Shown here piece by piece: positions 26,807 to 35,074 of a DNA stretch of 64,000 nt (position 1 is its first letter; each line of letters starts with the position of its first letter). Position numbers and translations under genes: made by a program. Source of the DNA: Gemmatimonadales bacterium (lineage in GTDB: Bacteria > Gemmatimonadota > Gemmatimonadetes > Gemmatimonadales > GWC2-71-9); assembly GCA_036265815.1 (NCBI GenBank), contig DATAOI010000027.1, positions 1 to 64,000 of the forward strand, given 5' to 3'. Below the pieces are notes generated by a model. It did not search any database. It was not told the origin of the DNA and worked only from the letters and a program-made list of their open reading frames with translations.

Positions 26807-27867
26807 GTATCGAAGTTCGCAGCCTGCGGAAGACCTTCGGGCAGTTCGTCGCCCTCGACAACCTGGACCTGGACGTGCCCGGTGGCGAGCTGGTGGCGCT
26901 GCTGGGGCCCTCCGGATCGGGCAAGACCACACTGCTCCGGATCATCGCCGGGCTGGAGCCCGCCGACAGCGGCACCATCCGATTCCACGGCCAGGATGCC
27001 ACCGGCCAGCCGGTCCGCGAGCGGCAGGTGGGGTTCGTGTTCCAGCACTACGCCCTCTTCCGCCACATGAGCGTGTTCGAGAACATCGCCTTCGGGCTTC
27101 GGGTGCGGCCGCGGCGGGTGCGCCCGTCGGAGGCTGAGATCGTGGACACGGTCATGGGATTACTCCGGCTGGTGCAGCTCGACGTGCTCGCCGACCGGCG
27201 CCCATCGGAGCTCTCGGGCGGCCAGCGCCAGCGTGTCGCGCTGGCCCGGGCGCTCGCGGTGAAGCCCAAGGTGCTCCTGCTGGACGAGCCGTTCGGGGCG
27301 CTGGATGCCAAGGTGCGGAAGGAGCTCCGGCGCTGGCTCAGGCGGCTGCATGAAGAGGTGCACGTCACCAGCGTCTTCGTCACCCACGACCAGGAGGAGG
27401 CGCTCGAGGTCGCCGACCGCGTCGTCGTGATGAACGAGGGCCGGATCGAGCAGAGCGGAACGCCGGAGGAGGTGTACGAGCACCCGGCCACCCCGTTCGT
27501 CTACAGCTTCCTCGGGGACGTCAATCTCTTCCACGGCCGGCTCGAGCGGGGTCGGGTCAACATCGGGGAGAACGTGCTCGACGCGCCCGAGTGGGCCGAG
27601 GCGGAGGATCAGGCGGCGGTGGCGTACGTGCGGACGTTCGAGATCGAGGTCGCGCCATCGTCCAATGGCGACTCCTCCATCGAGGCGGTGGTGCGGCATA
27701 TCCGGGCGTTCGGTCCGGTGGTGCGGCTCGAGCTCGACCGGACCAACGATGGCAAGACCATCGAGGCACATGTCCCCCGGGCGCGCTTCGAGCAGCTCGG
27801 CGTTCGCAAGGGCGAGCGGGTCTTCGTGTCTCCGACGAATGTGCGGGTGTTCATCGACCAGGCGTGA
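26803..27867 (+). CDS. cysA: Sulfate ABC transporter ATP-binding protein CysA
   Basis: A 354-residue ATPase powering the CysTW permease. Walker A is GPSGSGKTT (35-43), the Q-loop lies in VFQHYALF, the signature is [15 protein letters not shown], Walker B is [12 protein letters not shown], and the switch His is in VTHDQEEAL. The C-terminal TOBE-like domain (about 240-354) with VRTFEIEV and [11 protein letters not shown] is the regulatory part found in CysA. It is the last gene of the sulfate run. Confidence 0.95.
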   Translation: MSIEVRSLRKTFGQFVALDNLDLDVPGGELVALLGPSGSGKTTLLRIIAGLEPADSGTIRFHGQDATGQPVRERQVGFVFQHYALFRHMSVFENIAFGLRVRPRRVRPSEAEIVDTVMGLLRLVQLDVLADRRPSELSGGQRQRVALARALAVKPKVLLLDEPFGALDAKVRKELRRWLRRLHEEVHVTSVFVTHDQEEALEVADRVVVMNEGRIEQSGTPEEVYEHPATPFVYSFLGDVNLFHGRLERGRVNIGENVLDAPEWAEAEDQAAVAYVRTFEIEVAPSSNGDSSIEAVVRHIRAFGPVVRLELDRTNDGKTIEAHVPRARFEQLGVRKGERVFVSPTNVRVFIDQA

Positions 27868-27903
27868 CCGCTCGGCGTTCACCGAGGAGCGGAGCCGACG
27901 CCG

Positions 27904-28884
27904 CTACCAGACCACCACGATCTTCCCGAAGGTCTCGTTCGACTCCATGGCCCGGTGCGCCTCGGCGAGCTCCGCCATCGGGTAGGTGCGCTCCAGCACC
28001 GGCCGGAGCGGCGCGGCGTGGTCGATCCGCTGGTCGAACAGAGGAAGCACGCGCTCGGTGAACTCCCGGACCAGCGGGATGCGCTCCTCCAGCGTCCGGG
28101 TACGCATCACCGTGCCGATGACCTCCAGCCGCTTGCGGAGGATCGGCCCGAGGTCGGCCGTGGATCGGCTCCCAGCCAGGAACCCGAGCAGAACCAGCCG
28201 GCCCCGTGACGCGAGCACCGCCAGGTTGTCGGCGAAGGCGGGGCCGCCCAGCACATCGAGGATGAGGTGGACCGGATCGTCATTCAGCGCTTCCCGGAAC
28301 CCGGTGCGGCTGGTGTCGATCCCGATGTCCAATCCGTAGACCAGCGCTCGCGCGAGCTTGTCGGGGCTCCGCGATGTCCCGAGGACCGTGGCGCCGAGGT
28401 GCTTGGCGATCTGCGCCGCGGCGGTGCCGACCCCGCTGCCCACCGCGTGGATCAGCACTCGCTCGCCGGAGGCCAGTCGCCCGCGGGTCACCAGCGCATC
28501 GTAGGCAGTGAGAAATACCTCCGGCACCGCCGCGGCTTCGGCATACGACATCCCCTCGGGAATGGCGAGCGCCTCGTCCTGATGCACCGTCACCAGCTCG
28601 GCCTGCGCCCCGCCGCCCACCAGGCCCATCACCCGGTCACCCACCTTCCAGCGGGATGCACCACGCACGGCCTCGACCTCGCCGGCGTATTCCAAACCAG
28701 GGATGTCGGCCGGCCAGCCCTGCGGCGCCGCGTACTGGCCGCGCCGCTGGATCAGGTCGGCCCGATTGACCCCGGCGGCGTGTACCCGCACCCGGATGTG
28801 CTCCGGCCGGACCTCGGGCTTGGGGACCTCGCCGATGCTGATGACTTCGGGACCACCGGCTCCGGCGTAGATCACTGCGCGCAT
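27904..28884 (-). CDS. Quinone oxidoreductase, zinc-independent MDR family (PIG3/QorA-like)
   Basis: A 326-residue NADPH:quinone reductase of the medium-chain dehydrogenase superfamily. Visible are AAGVNRADLIQRRGQY, GLEYAGEVEAVR, the cofactor loop HAVGSGVGTAAAQIAKHLGA, and GFLAGSRSTADLGPILRKRLEVIGT, typical of the PIG3 branch. It lacks the Cys/His set for structural or catalytic zinc. ATG 28884 gives the usual length; an upstream extension to 29061 does not look like protein. It is convergent with cysA. Confidence 0.9.
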   Translation of the reverse strand: MRAVIYAGAGGPEVISIGEVPKPEVRPEHIRVRVHAAGVNRADLIQRRGQYAAPQGWPADIPGLEYAGEVEAVRGASRWKVGDRVMGLVGGGAQAELVTVHQDEALAIPEGMSYAEAAAVPEVFLTAYDALVTRGRLASGERVLIHAVGSGVGTAAAQIAKHLGATVLGTSRSPDKLARALVYGLDIGIDTSRTGFREALNDDPVHLILDVLGGPAFADNLAVLASRGRLVLLGFLAGSRSTADLGPILRKRLEVIGTVMRTRTLEERIPLVREFTERVLPLFDQRIDHAAPLRPVLERTYPMAELAEAHRAMESNETFGKIVVVW

Positions 28885-28963
28885 GGGGACTCGGTTCCGC
28901 GGATCGAGGGTGCCGGAACATGACGCAAAGCGGCAGGGAAGAATAGCACGAGCCCTGCCCGCC

Positions 28964-28980
28964 CTGTCATCCCGAGGAGC
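28964..28980. repeat. Second copy of dispersed 17-base repeat
   Basis: CTGTCATCCCGAGGAGC is identical to 8437-8453. Here it is followed by a segment ending CGACGAGGGATCT, a pattern I know from dispersed intergenic elements in several GC-rich phyla. It lies in the 195-base gap between the quinone reductase start and the PPOX-family stop. Confidence 0.5.
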
Positions 28981-29079
28981 ACCAGCGACGAGGGATCTTG
29001 CTCGCGACTCCCCGAACCGGCGCTGCCGAGGCCGATCCGCCGGTTGACGACAGAACCGCACTATACCCCCCGCACACCC

Positions 29080-29985
29080 CTACCGTGGATTATGCGGCGA
29101 CCGGCTCAGCAGCTGCGCCCGCAGCGGCAGCACCCCCACTGTCTCCACCACCGCGTCGATCGAGAACTCCACCACCCGCTCGGCCCCGGGGAACCTGGTG
29201 GCCGCGTCCCGGCTCCAATCCACCGCGGCACAGCCGGTGAGCTGCAGGGTGCTCCCCTGGTCGAAATCCACGAACAACAGCCCCGCCCGGGGATCCGCCG
29301 CCAGATTGCCGAGTGTGTTGAACATCGCGTTTCCCGCATAGTCGGGGAACCGCAGCCGGTCCGGGGCCTCCACTCGCACAAACCCGGGATCCCCGCCCCG
29401 GTGGGACGCATCAGCTCCTGCCGCGGCGTGCCGGCTCGCGATGAAGAACGTGTCGCTCGCAGCGACTCGACGCGTCTGTAGCTCCCTCAGCTCGGACCCG
29501 CGCTCGACCCTGATTACGGCGCCGCCGGGGATGCCCCCTTCCCTCTGCACGGCGCGCTGCTGGATGTACTTGGGACAGTTCGCGTACACCTCGCGCGGGG
29601 CGATCTCCAGCCCCCGCTCTCCCAGCGGCCGGGCGTGGCCGTTGATCCGCATCCTGCGCCGGGTGGCGAGATCAATGACCAGCACCCCGAGCTCCGCCTC
29701 GCCATCTAGACGGCTCGCGAGCGGGTCTTCCCGCCCGGGCCGCGCCGCGATCTGAAGGACGTTCTCGGCGGAGACCGTCAGGAACCCAGGCTCTCCGTGC
29801 ACCAGTGTGGCCCAGACGCGCTCTCCCTCGTCGGCACCGGCGAGCACCGCGAAGGGCTGCTCGCTGAGGAACTCCCGGGCGACCTCCGGGATGTCGCTCC
29901 TGATGATGCGGCCCACACGCGCTGCATTCTCCGCCACGCCGGCGCGACGCTGCACCTCCAGCTCCCCCTCGTGATACGGGTCCAT
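29080..29985 (-). CDS. Pyridoxamine 5'-phosphate oxidase-like flavin-binding protein
   Basis: A 301-residue two-part protein. The first half has QPFAVLAGADEGERVWATLV and GEPGFLTV; the second has FIASRHAAAG, GNAMFNTLGNLAADPRAGLLFVDFDQGSTLQLTG, the split-barrel FMN fold of the PPOX/FMN-binding family. Relatives reduce quinones or bind flavin or F420; the substrate is unknown. The start ATG 29985 overlaps the VOC stop (ATGA), so this gene is coupled to the VOC gene under the divergent promoter next to the CGNR regulator. Confidence 0.82.
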   Translation of the reverse strand: MDPYHEGELEVQRRAGVAENAARVGRIIRSDIPEVAREFLSEQPFAVLAGADEGERVWATLVHGEPGFLTVSAENVLQIAARPGREDPLASRLDGEAELGVLVIDLATRRRMRINGHARPLGERGLEIAPREVYANCPKYIQQRAVQREGGIPGGAVIRVERGSELRELQTRRVAASDTFFIASRHAAAGADASHRGGDPGFVRVEAPDRLRFPDYAGNAMFNTLGNLAADPRAGLLFVDFDQGSTLQLTGCAAVDWSRDAATRFPGAERVVEFSIDAVVETVGVLPLRAQLLSRSPHNPR

Positions 29986-30317
29986 CAGAAGAACCCGCAC
30001 GACGGTGCGCCAGGTATCGGTGCGGTGAGCCCAGCCGCACCAGTGGGACTGTAGATCTCGAGCCTGATCCCGTCCGGGTCGGCGAAGAAGAGCGCAGCCG
30101 AGCCGGCCCTCTCGCGGTGGGGGACGACGTGGTGCAGTCCCGCGCGCCGATGATCGGCACTCTGCTGCCAGAGCGTCAGAAACAGCTGCCCGCCGGCGCC
30201 AAGGAAAGCGAACCGGCGGTCGAGGTCGAGCACCTCCTGGTAAAACGCGATGGACCGGTCGAGATCGGTGACGGAGAGACCGATGTGACCGGGGGCAACG
30301 CCGGCGGCGGGTGGCAT
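29985..30317 (-). CDS. VOC (glyoxalase-like) protein with probable internal deletion
   Basis: A 110-residue member of the vicinal oxygen chelate family: GHIGLSVTDLDRSIAFYQEVL, LFLTLWQQSA, AGLHH, then [20 protein letters not shown] and LEIYSP. Family proteins are usually 125-145 residues, with a conserved helix and strand between AGLHH and the VVPHRE segment. Here those parts are joined directly, so about 30 residues seem to be missing in frame. The metal positions (His in HIG, His in LHH, Glu in LEIY) remain. An AGGAG site precedes ATG 30317. It may be a natural deletion or an assembly collapse. Confidence 0.75.
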   Translation of the reverse strand: MPPAAGVAPGHIGLSVTDLDRSIAFYQEVLDLDRRFAFLGAGGQLFLTLWQQSADHRRAGLHHVVPHRERAGSAALFFADPDGIRLEIYSPTGAAGLTAPIPGAPSCGFF

Positions 30318-30350
30318 GTCGGTCTCCTGAGCAGGCGAGCACGGGTCGGC

Positions 30351-30431
30351 ACTTATCAGTGTCTAAAAGACATTTAGCTACTGATAAGTTCCCAGTGTCC
30401 GGTTGTCAACCGCCCCCCGGCCCCTTATACT
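30351..30431. promoter_or_regulatory. Divergent promoters with a 39-base inverted repeat
   Basis: ACTTATCAGT (30351-30360) and ACTGATAAGT (30380-30389) are perfect 10-base arms around 19 bases that contain a smaller palindrome TGTCTAAAAGACA (30360-30372). The plus-strand promoter for the CGNR gene is TTGTCA (30403-30408), 17 bases, TATACT (30426-30431). The minus-strand promoter for the VOC gene is TTGACA (30409-30404), 17 bases, TATCAG (30386-30381), whose -10 lies in the right arm. The two -35 boxes overlap. The CGNR regulator is the obvious candidate to bind here. Confidence 0.65.
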
Positions 30432-30442
30432 CTCGCACTGTC

Positions 30443-31060
30443 ATGATGAGCACCCGCCACCCCTCCCCCTTCGTCTTCGTCGGCAACCACCGTGCGCTGG
30501 ACTTCGTAAATACCCAAGTGGCCACCGAGGGCGTGCTGCGCGACCTGCTCGGCGACTTCGCCGACCTGGTGCAGTGGCTCGAGGCCACCGGGAGCATCGA
30601 TCGGCCCTCGGCCCGGAAGGCGTTGGTACAGTGGAAGGGAAAACGATCGGGCGCGGCAGCCCTGACCGAGGCGCGCGCGCTTCGAGCCGCGTTGCGCCGC
30701 TTGGCCGATGCGGCGGGGGCGGGACGGCAGGTGCCCCGCGCCACCCTCGAGCGGGTAAACCAGCTCCTGGGGCGCGGAGCCGCGGTGACCAGGCTGGCGC
30801 CCGGCTCATCCGGGTTCGTCGCCCAGCGCGGACTGCTCCTCACGGAGCCGTTGGATCTACTGGTGCCCATCGCCGAGGCCGCGGCGGATCTGCTCTGCCA
30901 CGCCGATCTGAGCCGGGTCCGCCGGTGCGCGCATTCCGCCTGCGTGCTCTACTTCCTCGACGGGACCAAGAACGGCACCCGGCGCTGGTGCGACATGCGG
31001 ACCTGTGGCAACCGGGCGAACGCCGCCGCCTACTACCTCCGCCAGCGGAGCGCCGAGTAG
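30443..31060 (+). CDS. CGNR zinc-finger (ABATE domain) regulator
   Basis: A 205-residue protein of the CGNR family. The N-terminal ABATE domain (FVFVGNHRALDFVNTQVA onward, about 10-130) probably binds a ligand. The C-terminal zinc finger has C-x4-C (RRCAHSACVLYF) and C-x4-CGNR (CDMRTCGNRANAAAYYLR), and binds DNA. It is divergent from the VOC/PPOX genes across an inverted repeat, the classic layout of a local regulator. The predicted transcription start is only about 5 bases before ATG 30443, so translation may be nearly leaderless; ATG 30446 is the alternative. Confidence 0.88.
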   Translation: MMSTRHPSPFVFVGNHRALDFVNTQVATEGVLRDLLGDFADLVQWLEATGSIDRPSARKALVQWKGKRSGAAALTEARALRAALRRLADAAGAGRQVPRATLERVNQLLGRGAAVTRLAPGSSGFVAQRGLLLTEPLDLLVPIAEAAADLLCHADLSRVRRCAHSACVLYFLDGTKNGTRRWCDMRTCGNRANAAAYYLRQRSAE

Positions 31061-31085
31061 CCGCGCACCCGACGCGTCGCGTCCG

Positions 31086-31863
31086 TCAGCGCATGCCTGC
31101 CCGGACCTCGACCAGCAGCTGATCGAAGTCCGAGATCTGGAAGAAGCCGAGCCGAGGGTACTCGAGATCCACGATCACGTAGATGGTGACCGCGAGGATG
31201 GCCGCGAGGCCGAGAATATGCACCCAGCTTCGCGACTCGCTCGCCCCCATGCCGTATCCCGCCAGGGAGCGCACACAGGAGGGAGACCACCCCCAGCAAA
31301 CCATAGATGATGGCAGGGGGATGAATCCTGGTCGATGCCAGACGGGTCGTGGAGAGGTCGAACATCTGGTTCAGGGCGGGGAGGAGCAGCCCGGCAAGCT
31401 GCGGAAGTGGCGCGTCGCGGACCGCCGTGACCGCCCGGGACCAGATCTCCCCTTGCAGGGCGGCGGCCTGGGCGTAGGCGGCGCGCACCCTGGCCGAATG
31501 CGGAATGGCGCGGTAGAGCGAGAGGCGGGCATCGACGTATCGACGAAGGAGCTCCTGCTGTACTTGCCGCGGCTCGGGCGGCAGGAGGTCCAGCCGCTGA
31601 TAGGCGCTCCCGATGGCGTTGGACTCTTCGATGACCAGCTCGCGGCGCGCGTCGAAACGGGAGGCCGCGCCGGAAAAGGTGAACGCGAGCAGCAGACCCA
31701 TGAGGCCGAACACGGCGCCCTCGATGGCACCGACGCCCTCGCCCACGCCCTCGCCGTGCCGGCTCCGGTGGCGCTGGCGGAGGCGCCGCCCCAGCTCGAG
31801 GAGGACGACCATGCCCACGAAGAGCCCGGCGGCGAACAGCGTACCGACGGCGATCTCACTCAT
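31086..31863 (-). pseudogene. DUF4239 membrane protein, interrupted by one frameshift
   Basis: From ATG 31863 the reading frame gives a typical DUF4239 start (two N-terminal helices, GAIEGAVFGLMGLLLAFTFSGAASRFD, EESNAIGSAYQRL), but after LLGVVSLLCAL it runs into Arg-rich nonsense. The expected ending, AGYGMGASESRSWVHILGLA with AVTIYVIVDLEYPRLGFF and a stop at 31086, is in another frame. Removing one base from the GGG at 31265-31267 restores one open frame of about 258 codons. It is either a recent pseudogene or a sequencing indel in a short homopolymer. Function of the family is unknown; some annotations call it bestrophin-like. Confidence 0.7.
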
Positions 31864-31895
31864 GGCTCGGACCCCGAATCATAGGGAAGATTTGG

Positions 31896-32447
31896 ATGGC
31901 CAACACCTATTGCGACATCGCGCCCGGCCACCAGTGGCACGGGCCCTACCACGACGAGGAGTACGGCTTTCCGCTCACCGACGACGCCGCGCTCTTCGAG
32001 CGGCTGGTGCTGGAGATCAACCAGGCTGGACTCTCCTGGCTCACCATCCTCAAGAAACGGGAGGCGTTCCGCCGTGCCTACGATGGCTTCGATCCGGAGA
32101 TCGTGGCGGCCTACCGCGCGCGCGATCGGAAGCGCCTGCTGGCGGACGCCGGCATCATCCGCAACCAGCTGAAGGTGGACGCGGCCATCGCCAATGCTGC
32201 GCGTATCCTCGAGCTTCGTGAATCGCACGGCTCGTTCGCCGGCTGGATGAATGCGCACCATCCCCGAACCAAGGCCGAGTGGGTGAAGCTGTTCAAGCAG
32301 ACCTTCCGGTTCACCGGTGGGGAGATCGTGGGCGAGTTCCTCATGAGCATCGGGTATCTCCCCGGCGCGCACGACCCCACCTGCCCCGTCTACGGGAGAG
32401 TTCTTGCCCTGGGGCCTCGCTGGGCACTGAAGGACGGCGGCCGCTAG
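31896..32447 (+). CDS. tag: DNA-3-methyladenine glycosylase I
   Basis: Removes 3-methyladenine from alkylated DNA to start base excision repair. The 183-residue protein has the Tag zinc site (C6 and H19 in CDIAPGHQWHGPYHDEEYG; H and C in AHDPTCPVY). The base-binding segment LVLEINQAGLSWLTILKKRE contains the catalytic Glu and a stacking Trp. It is divergent from the DUF4239 gene by 32 bases. Length and motifs match E. coli Tag. Confidence 0.94.
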   Translation: MANTYCDIAPGHQWHGPYHDEEYGFPLTDDAALFERLVLEINQAGLSWLTILKKREAFRRAYDGFDPEIVAAYRARDRKRLLADAGIIRNQLKVDAAIANAARILELRESHGSFAGWMNAHHPRTKAEWVKLFKQTFRFTGGEIVGEFLMSIGYLPGAHDPTCPVYGRVLALGPRWALKDGGR

Positions 32448-32453
32448 AGCCGG

Positions 32454-32482
32454 TTGACCCCTTCCGAAGCCGTCCGTAGGTT
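32454..32482 (+). promoter_or_regulatory. Promoter of the small membrane protein gene
   Basis: TTGACC (32454-32459), 17 bases, TAGGTT (32477-32482). The start point would fall at about 32489, next to ATG 32490, implying a leaderless message. Confidence 0.5.
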
Positions 32483-32489
32483 TTGCCAG

Positions 32490-32732
32490 ATGGATCCGGC
32501 GTTTCTCATCCCCGTCACCGCCATCGCCGTGTGGGGCGCGGTCAAGATCGCCAAGATCAAGGCCCAAAGCCGCATTGCCGGCGGAGACCCCGACGCCACT
32601 GCGCGGCTGCAGGCCTTGGAGCAGGAAGTCGGTGCGCTCCGCCAGGACATCGTCGAGGCCCAGGAGCGTCTGGACTTCACCGAACGGTTGTTGGCGCAGC
32701 ACAACCCCGACCGGATCGACCCCCCCAGGTAA
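32490..32732 (+). CDS. Small membrane-anchored coiled-coil protein (PspB-like)
   Basis: An 80-residue protein with one N-terminal transmembrane helix (FLIPVTAIAVWGAVKIAKI, about 5-23) and a following coiled coil (ARLQALEQEVGALRQDIVEAQ, about 38-70). This is the layout of phage-shock protein B and of small envelope-stress proteins in Gemmatimonadota, but the sequence alone does not prove a Psp role, and no pspA or pspC lies nearby. No ribosome site precedes the ATG, matching a leaderless start. Confidence 0.65.
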   Translation: MDPAFLIPVTAIAVWGAVKIAKIKAQSRIAGGDPDATARLQALEQEVGALRQDIVEAQERLDFTERLLAQHNPDRIDPPR

Positions 32733-32756
32733 TCGCCGCTGCCGGTCGAGCAGCGT

Positions 32757-33500
32757 TCAGTCGGTCGTCATTACCACGGGCGCGTGGTCGCTGGTACCCA
32801 CATCAGCGTGCACCACACAGCTCCTCGCGCGACTCGCCACGACCGGCGAGGCGAGCAGGTAGTCCAGACGCCAGCCGATGTTGCGGGCGCGGAGGTTGCG
32901 CCAGGGCGCCCACCAGGTGAACAGGCCGGCGTTGTCGGGATCCATCGCCCGCCCCACATCGCTCAGTCCCGTAGCAAGCAGCGTCTCGAACAAGGCGCGC
33001 TCCTCGGGCCGCTGCCCGATCGCCATCGGCTTCCGCTCCCTCGGATGCACGTCCATGTCGGTGCGCGCGATATTCACGTCCCCGGCGAGCAGCAGCTCGC
33101 GGCCGCCGGCCTGGAGGTCGCGCGCCCACTCCACCAGCCGGGTGAGGAAGGTGAGCTTCGCGGGGTAGTCTTTGCCGCCATTCGGCACGTACATCGAGGC
33201 GACGATCAGGTTGCCGAGCTCGACCTGCACGATCCGGGACTCGAGATCGAAGGGAGGATGGCTGTAGACCGGCTCGGCGGGAAAGATCTCCTTCCGGAGA
33301 TGCAACGAGACCCCCGAATATCCCTTACAGCAGTGCCAGAACGCATGGTAGTCCGCGCGCTCCAGCGCTTCGGGCACTTGCGCCCGCTCGGCCTTGAGCT
33401 CCTGCAGACACACGACATCCGGCTGCTCGCGATCCAGCCATTCCTGCACTTGGGCGGCGCGGGCCCGGATCCCGTTGACATTCCACGTGGCGATCTTCAT
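32757..33500 (-). CDS. xth: Exodeoxyribonuclease III / AP endonuclease
   Basis: A 247-residue EEP-fold nuclease that cleaves 5' to abasic sites and removes 3' blocking groups. Key motifs are present: TWNVNGIRAR (Asn), CLQELKAE (metal Glu), YVPNGG, LLAGDVNIARTDMDV (catalytic Asp-Asn), FTWWAPW, WRLDYLLAS and GTSDHAPVV with the catalytic Asp-His. It acts after glycosylases such as the Tag encoded just upstream on the other strand. Confidence 0.94.
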   Translation of the reverse strand: MKIATWNVNGIRARAAQVQEWLDREQPDVVCLQELKAERAQVPEALERADYHAFWHCCKGYSGVSLHLRKEIFPAEPVYSHPPFDLESRIVQVELGNLIVASMYVPNGGKDYPAKLTFLTRLVEWARDLQAGGRELLLAGDVNIARTDMDVHPRERKPMAIGQRPEERALFETLLATGLSDVGRAMDPDNAGLFTWWAPWRNLRARNIGWRLDYLLASPVVASRARSCVVHADVGTSDHAPVVMTTD

Positions 33501-33525
33501 GACCCTCTTCGCTCAGATCTGCGAT

Positions 33526-35055
33526 TCACGCCACCCGAATGGACAACGCATGCCGGAACACATTCCGCGGGTCCCACCGCGCCTTGATCCGCTGCAGGCG
33601 CGGATAGTTCGCCTGGTAATACAGCGTGGGCCAGGGCACGCCCGAGGTATTCAGCGCCGGGTCCGCGACGTCGGTATCGGGATGATTGATGAGCGCCCCA
33701 TCGTAGGCCTCGCCCGGAACCGGGACGCCCCCGCTCTCCGCGAACAGCTCTCGATACAACGCCCGCACCCACTCCAGGTTCGCCGCCTCTTCCCGCGGAT
33801 CCAGCCAGCCGGTGGTGCACGCCATGTCGAGAATGGCGTGCCGTTGCGCTGAGCCGGTCGCATCCGGCGCGACGGTATTGATCCGCCCGCCATAGGTGGC
33901 GAACCCCAGCATTCCGCCCATGACATCGTGGTCGGTGCGGGTGAGATAGTCGTACGCCACCGCCACCTGGCGGTCGGTGAGCCGTCGCTTGAGCAGCGCA
34001 TCTTTCACCTTGACACTCACGCCGCCGGGCGGCATGGCGAAGAGATCCGGGAACGGGTTCAGGGCGAACTCGAGCCAGGACATCCGTGCCAGCTCGCGGC
34101 CGATGGGTGCGCCGAGCCCCTCGGACAGGGCCGCCAGATGATCATCGACCTGCCGCTCGGCGGGGGCGCCGGCCGTGCTCACCCCCCGAATGATGATCTT
34201 TCCGAACTGCTTCCGATGGACCTCCAGGAGCGTCCAGAGCGAGGCGAACGGGGAATCGGCGCCGCTGTTCCGCTCGCACCAGGTCCCGTGATTCCGGCAG
34301 AGGCGCAGGAAGGACGACTGGTCGATGCCGCTCCAGCTCCATTCGGCCTTGAACGTCGTGATCGACCCTGGCGCACGGGGCAACAGCCCGACGGGATCGT
34401 CGCCGGACGCGCCCGGCGAGCGGAACCAGTACCGGGTGACGATGCCGAAGTTCCCCCCGCCACCGCCGGTGTGCGCCCACCAGAGATCGCGATGCGGGTC
34501 GGACGTCTCCCGGGTCGCCACCATACCGCTCGCCCGTCCGGCCTCGTCCACGGTGACAACCTCGACGGCATACAGATAATCCGCCGCGAGGCCGAGCTGG
34601 CGGCACAGGAAGCCGAAGGCACCCCCGACGACGTGTCCGCCCATGCCGATAGCGGGGAATTCGCCGAGCGGGAGCACGACTCCCCAGCCCTCGTACAGTG
34701 CGCGGAACGTCTCGCCCACGGTGACGCCGGCCTCGACGGCCACGGCACGCATGGCCGGGTCGTAATACACCCGGTTCATGGGCGTGACGTCGATGATCAC
34801 CCGCACTTCGGGATCCGAGACGAATCCCTCGAGGCAATGTCCGCCGCTGGTCACGACCAGCCGCTGTCCCTCCCGCACTGCCTCGTCGACCGCGGCGACC
34901 ACCTGCTCGGTGGAGGCGACTCGGCGGACGTAGTCCGGGGTGGCGCGGAATCGCTTGTTGAAACGCTTCTCGACCACCGCGAGATACCGCGGGTCGTCCG
35001 GGCCGATCCTGGAGGAATCAGTCGCCCTGTCTTCGGTCGCTTGTCGTGTCGACAT
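33526..35055 (-). CDS. FAD-binding oxidoreductase, berberine bridge enzyme-like
   Basis: A 509-residue flavin oxidase/dehydrogenase of the vanillyl-alcohol-oxidase fold. TSGGHCLEGF holds the His that forms an 8-alpha-histidyl bond to FAD; LGEFPAIGMGGHVVGGAFG is the second FAD segment. Bicovalent enzymes have a Cys near that point, here replaced by LGEF, so the link is probably single. The C-terminal BBE motif YYQANYPRLQRIKARWDPRNVF is intact. Substrates of relatives are oligosaccharides, alkaloids or other alcohols. It is divergent by 19 bases from a broken AraC-type regulator gene. Confidence 0.88.
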   Translation of the reverse strand: MSTRQATEDRATDSSRIGPDDPRYLAVVEKRFNKRFRATPDYVRRVASTEQVVAAVDEAVREGQRLVVTSGGHCLEGFVSDPEVRVIIDVTPMNRVYYDPAMRAVAVEAGVTVGETFRALYEGWGVVLPLGEFPAIGMGGHVVGGAFGFLCRQLGLAADYLYAVEVVTVDEAGRASGMVATRETSDPHRDLWWAHTGGGGGNFGIVTRYWFRSPGASGDDPVGLLPRAPGSITTFKAEWSWSGIDQSSFLRLCRNHGTWCERNSGADSPFASLWTLLEVHRKQFGKIIIRGVSTAGAPAERQVDDHLAALSEGLGAPIGRELARMSWLEFALNPFPDLFAMPPGGVSVKVKDALLKRRLTDRQVAVAYDYLTRTDHDVMGGMLGFATYGGRINTVAPDATGSAQRHAILDMACTTGWLDPREEAANLEWVRALYRELFAESGGVPVPGEAYDGALINHPDTDVADPALNTSGVPWPTLYYQANYPRLQRIKARWDPRNVFRHALSIRVA

Positions 35056-35074
35056 GGTCTCCTCATGTTACCGT

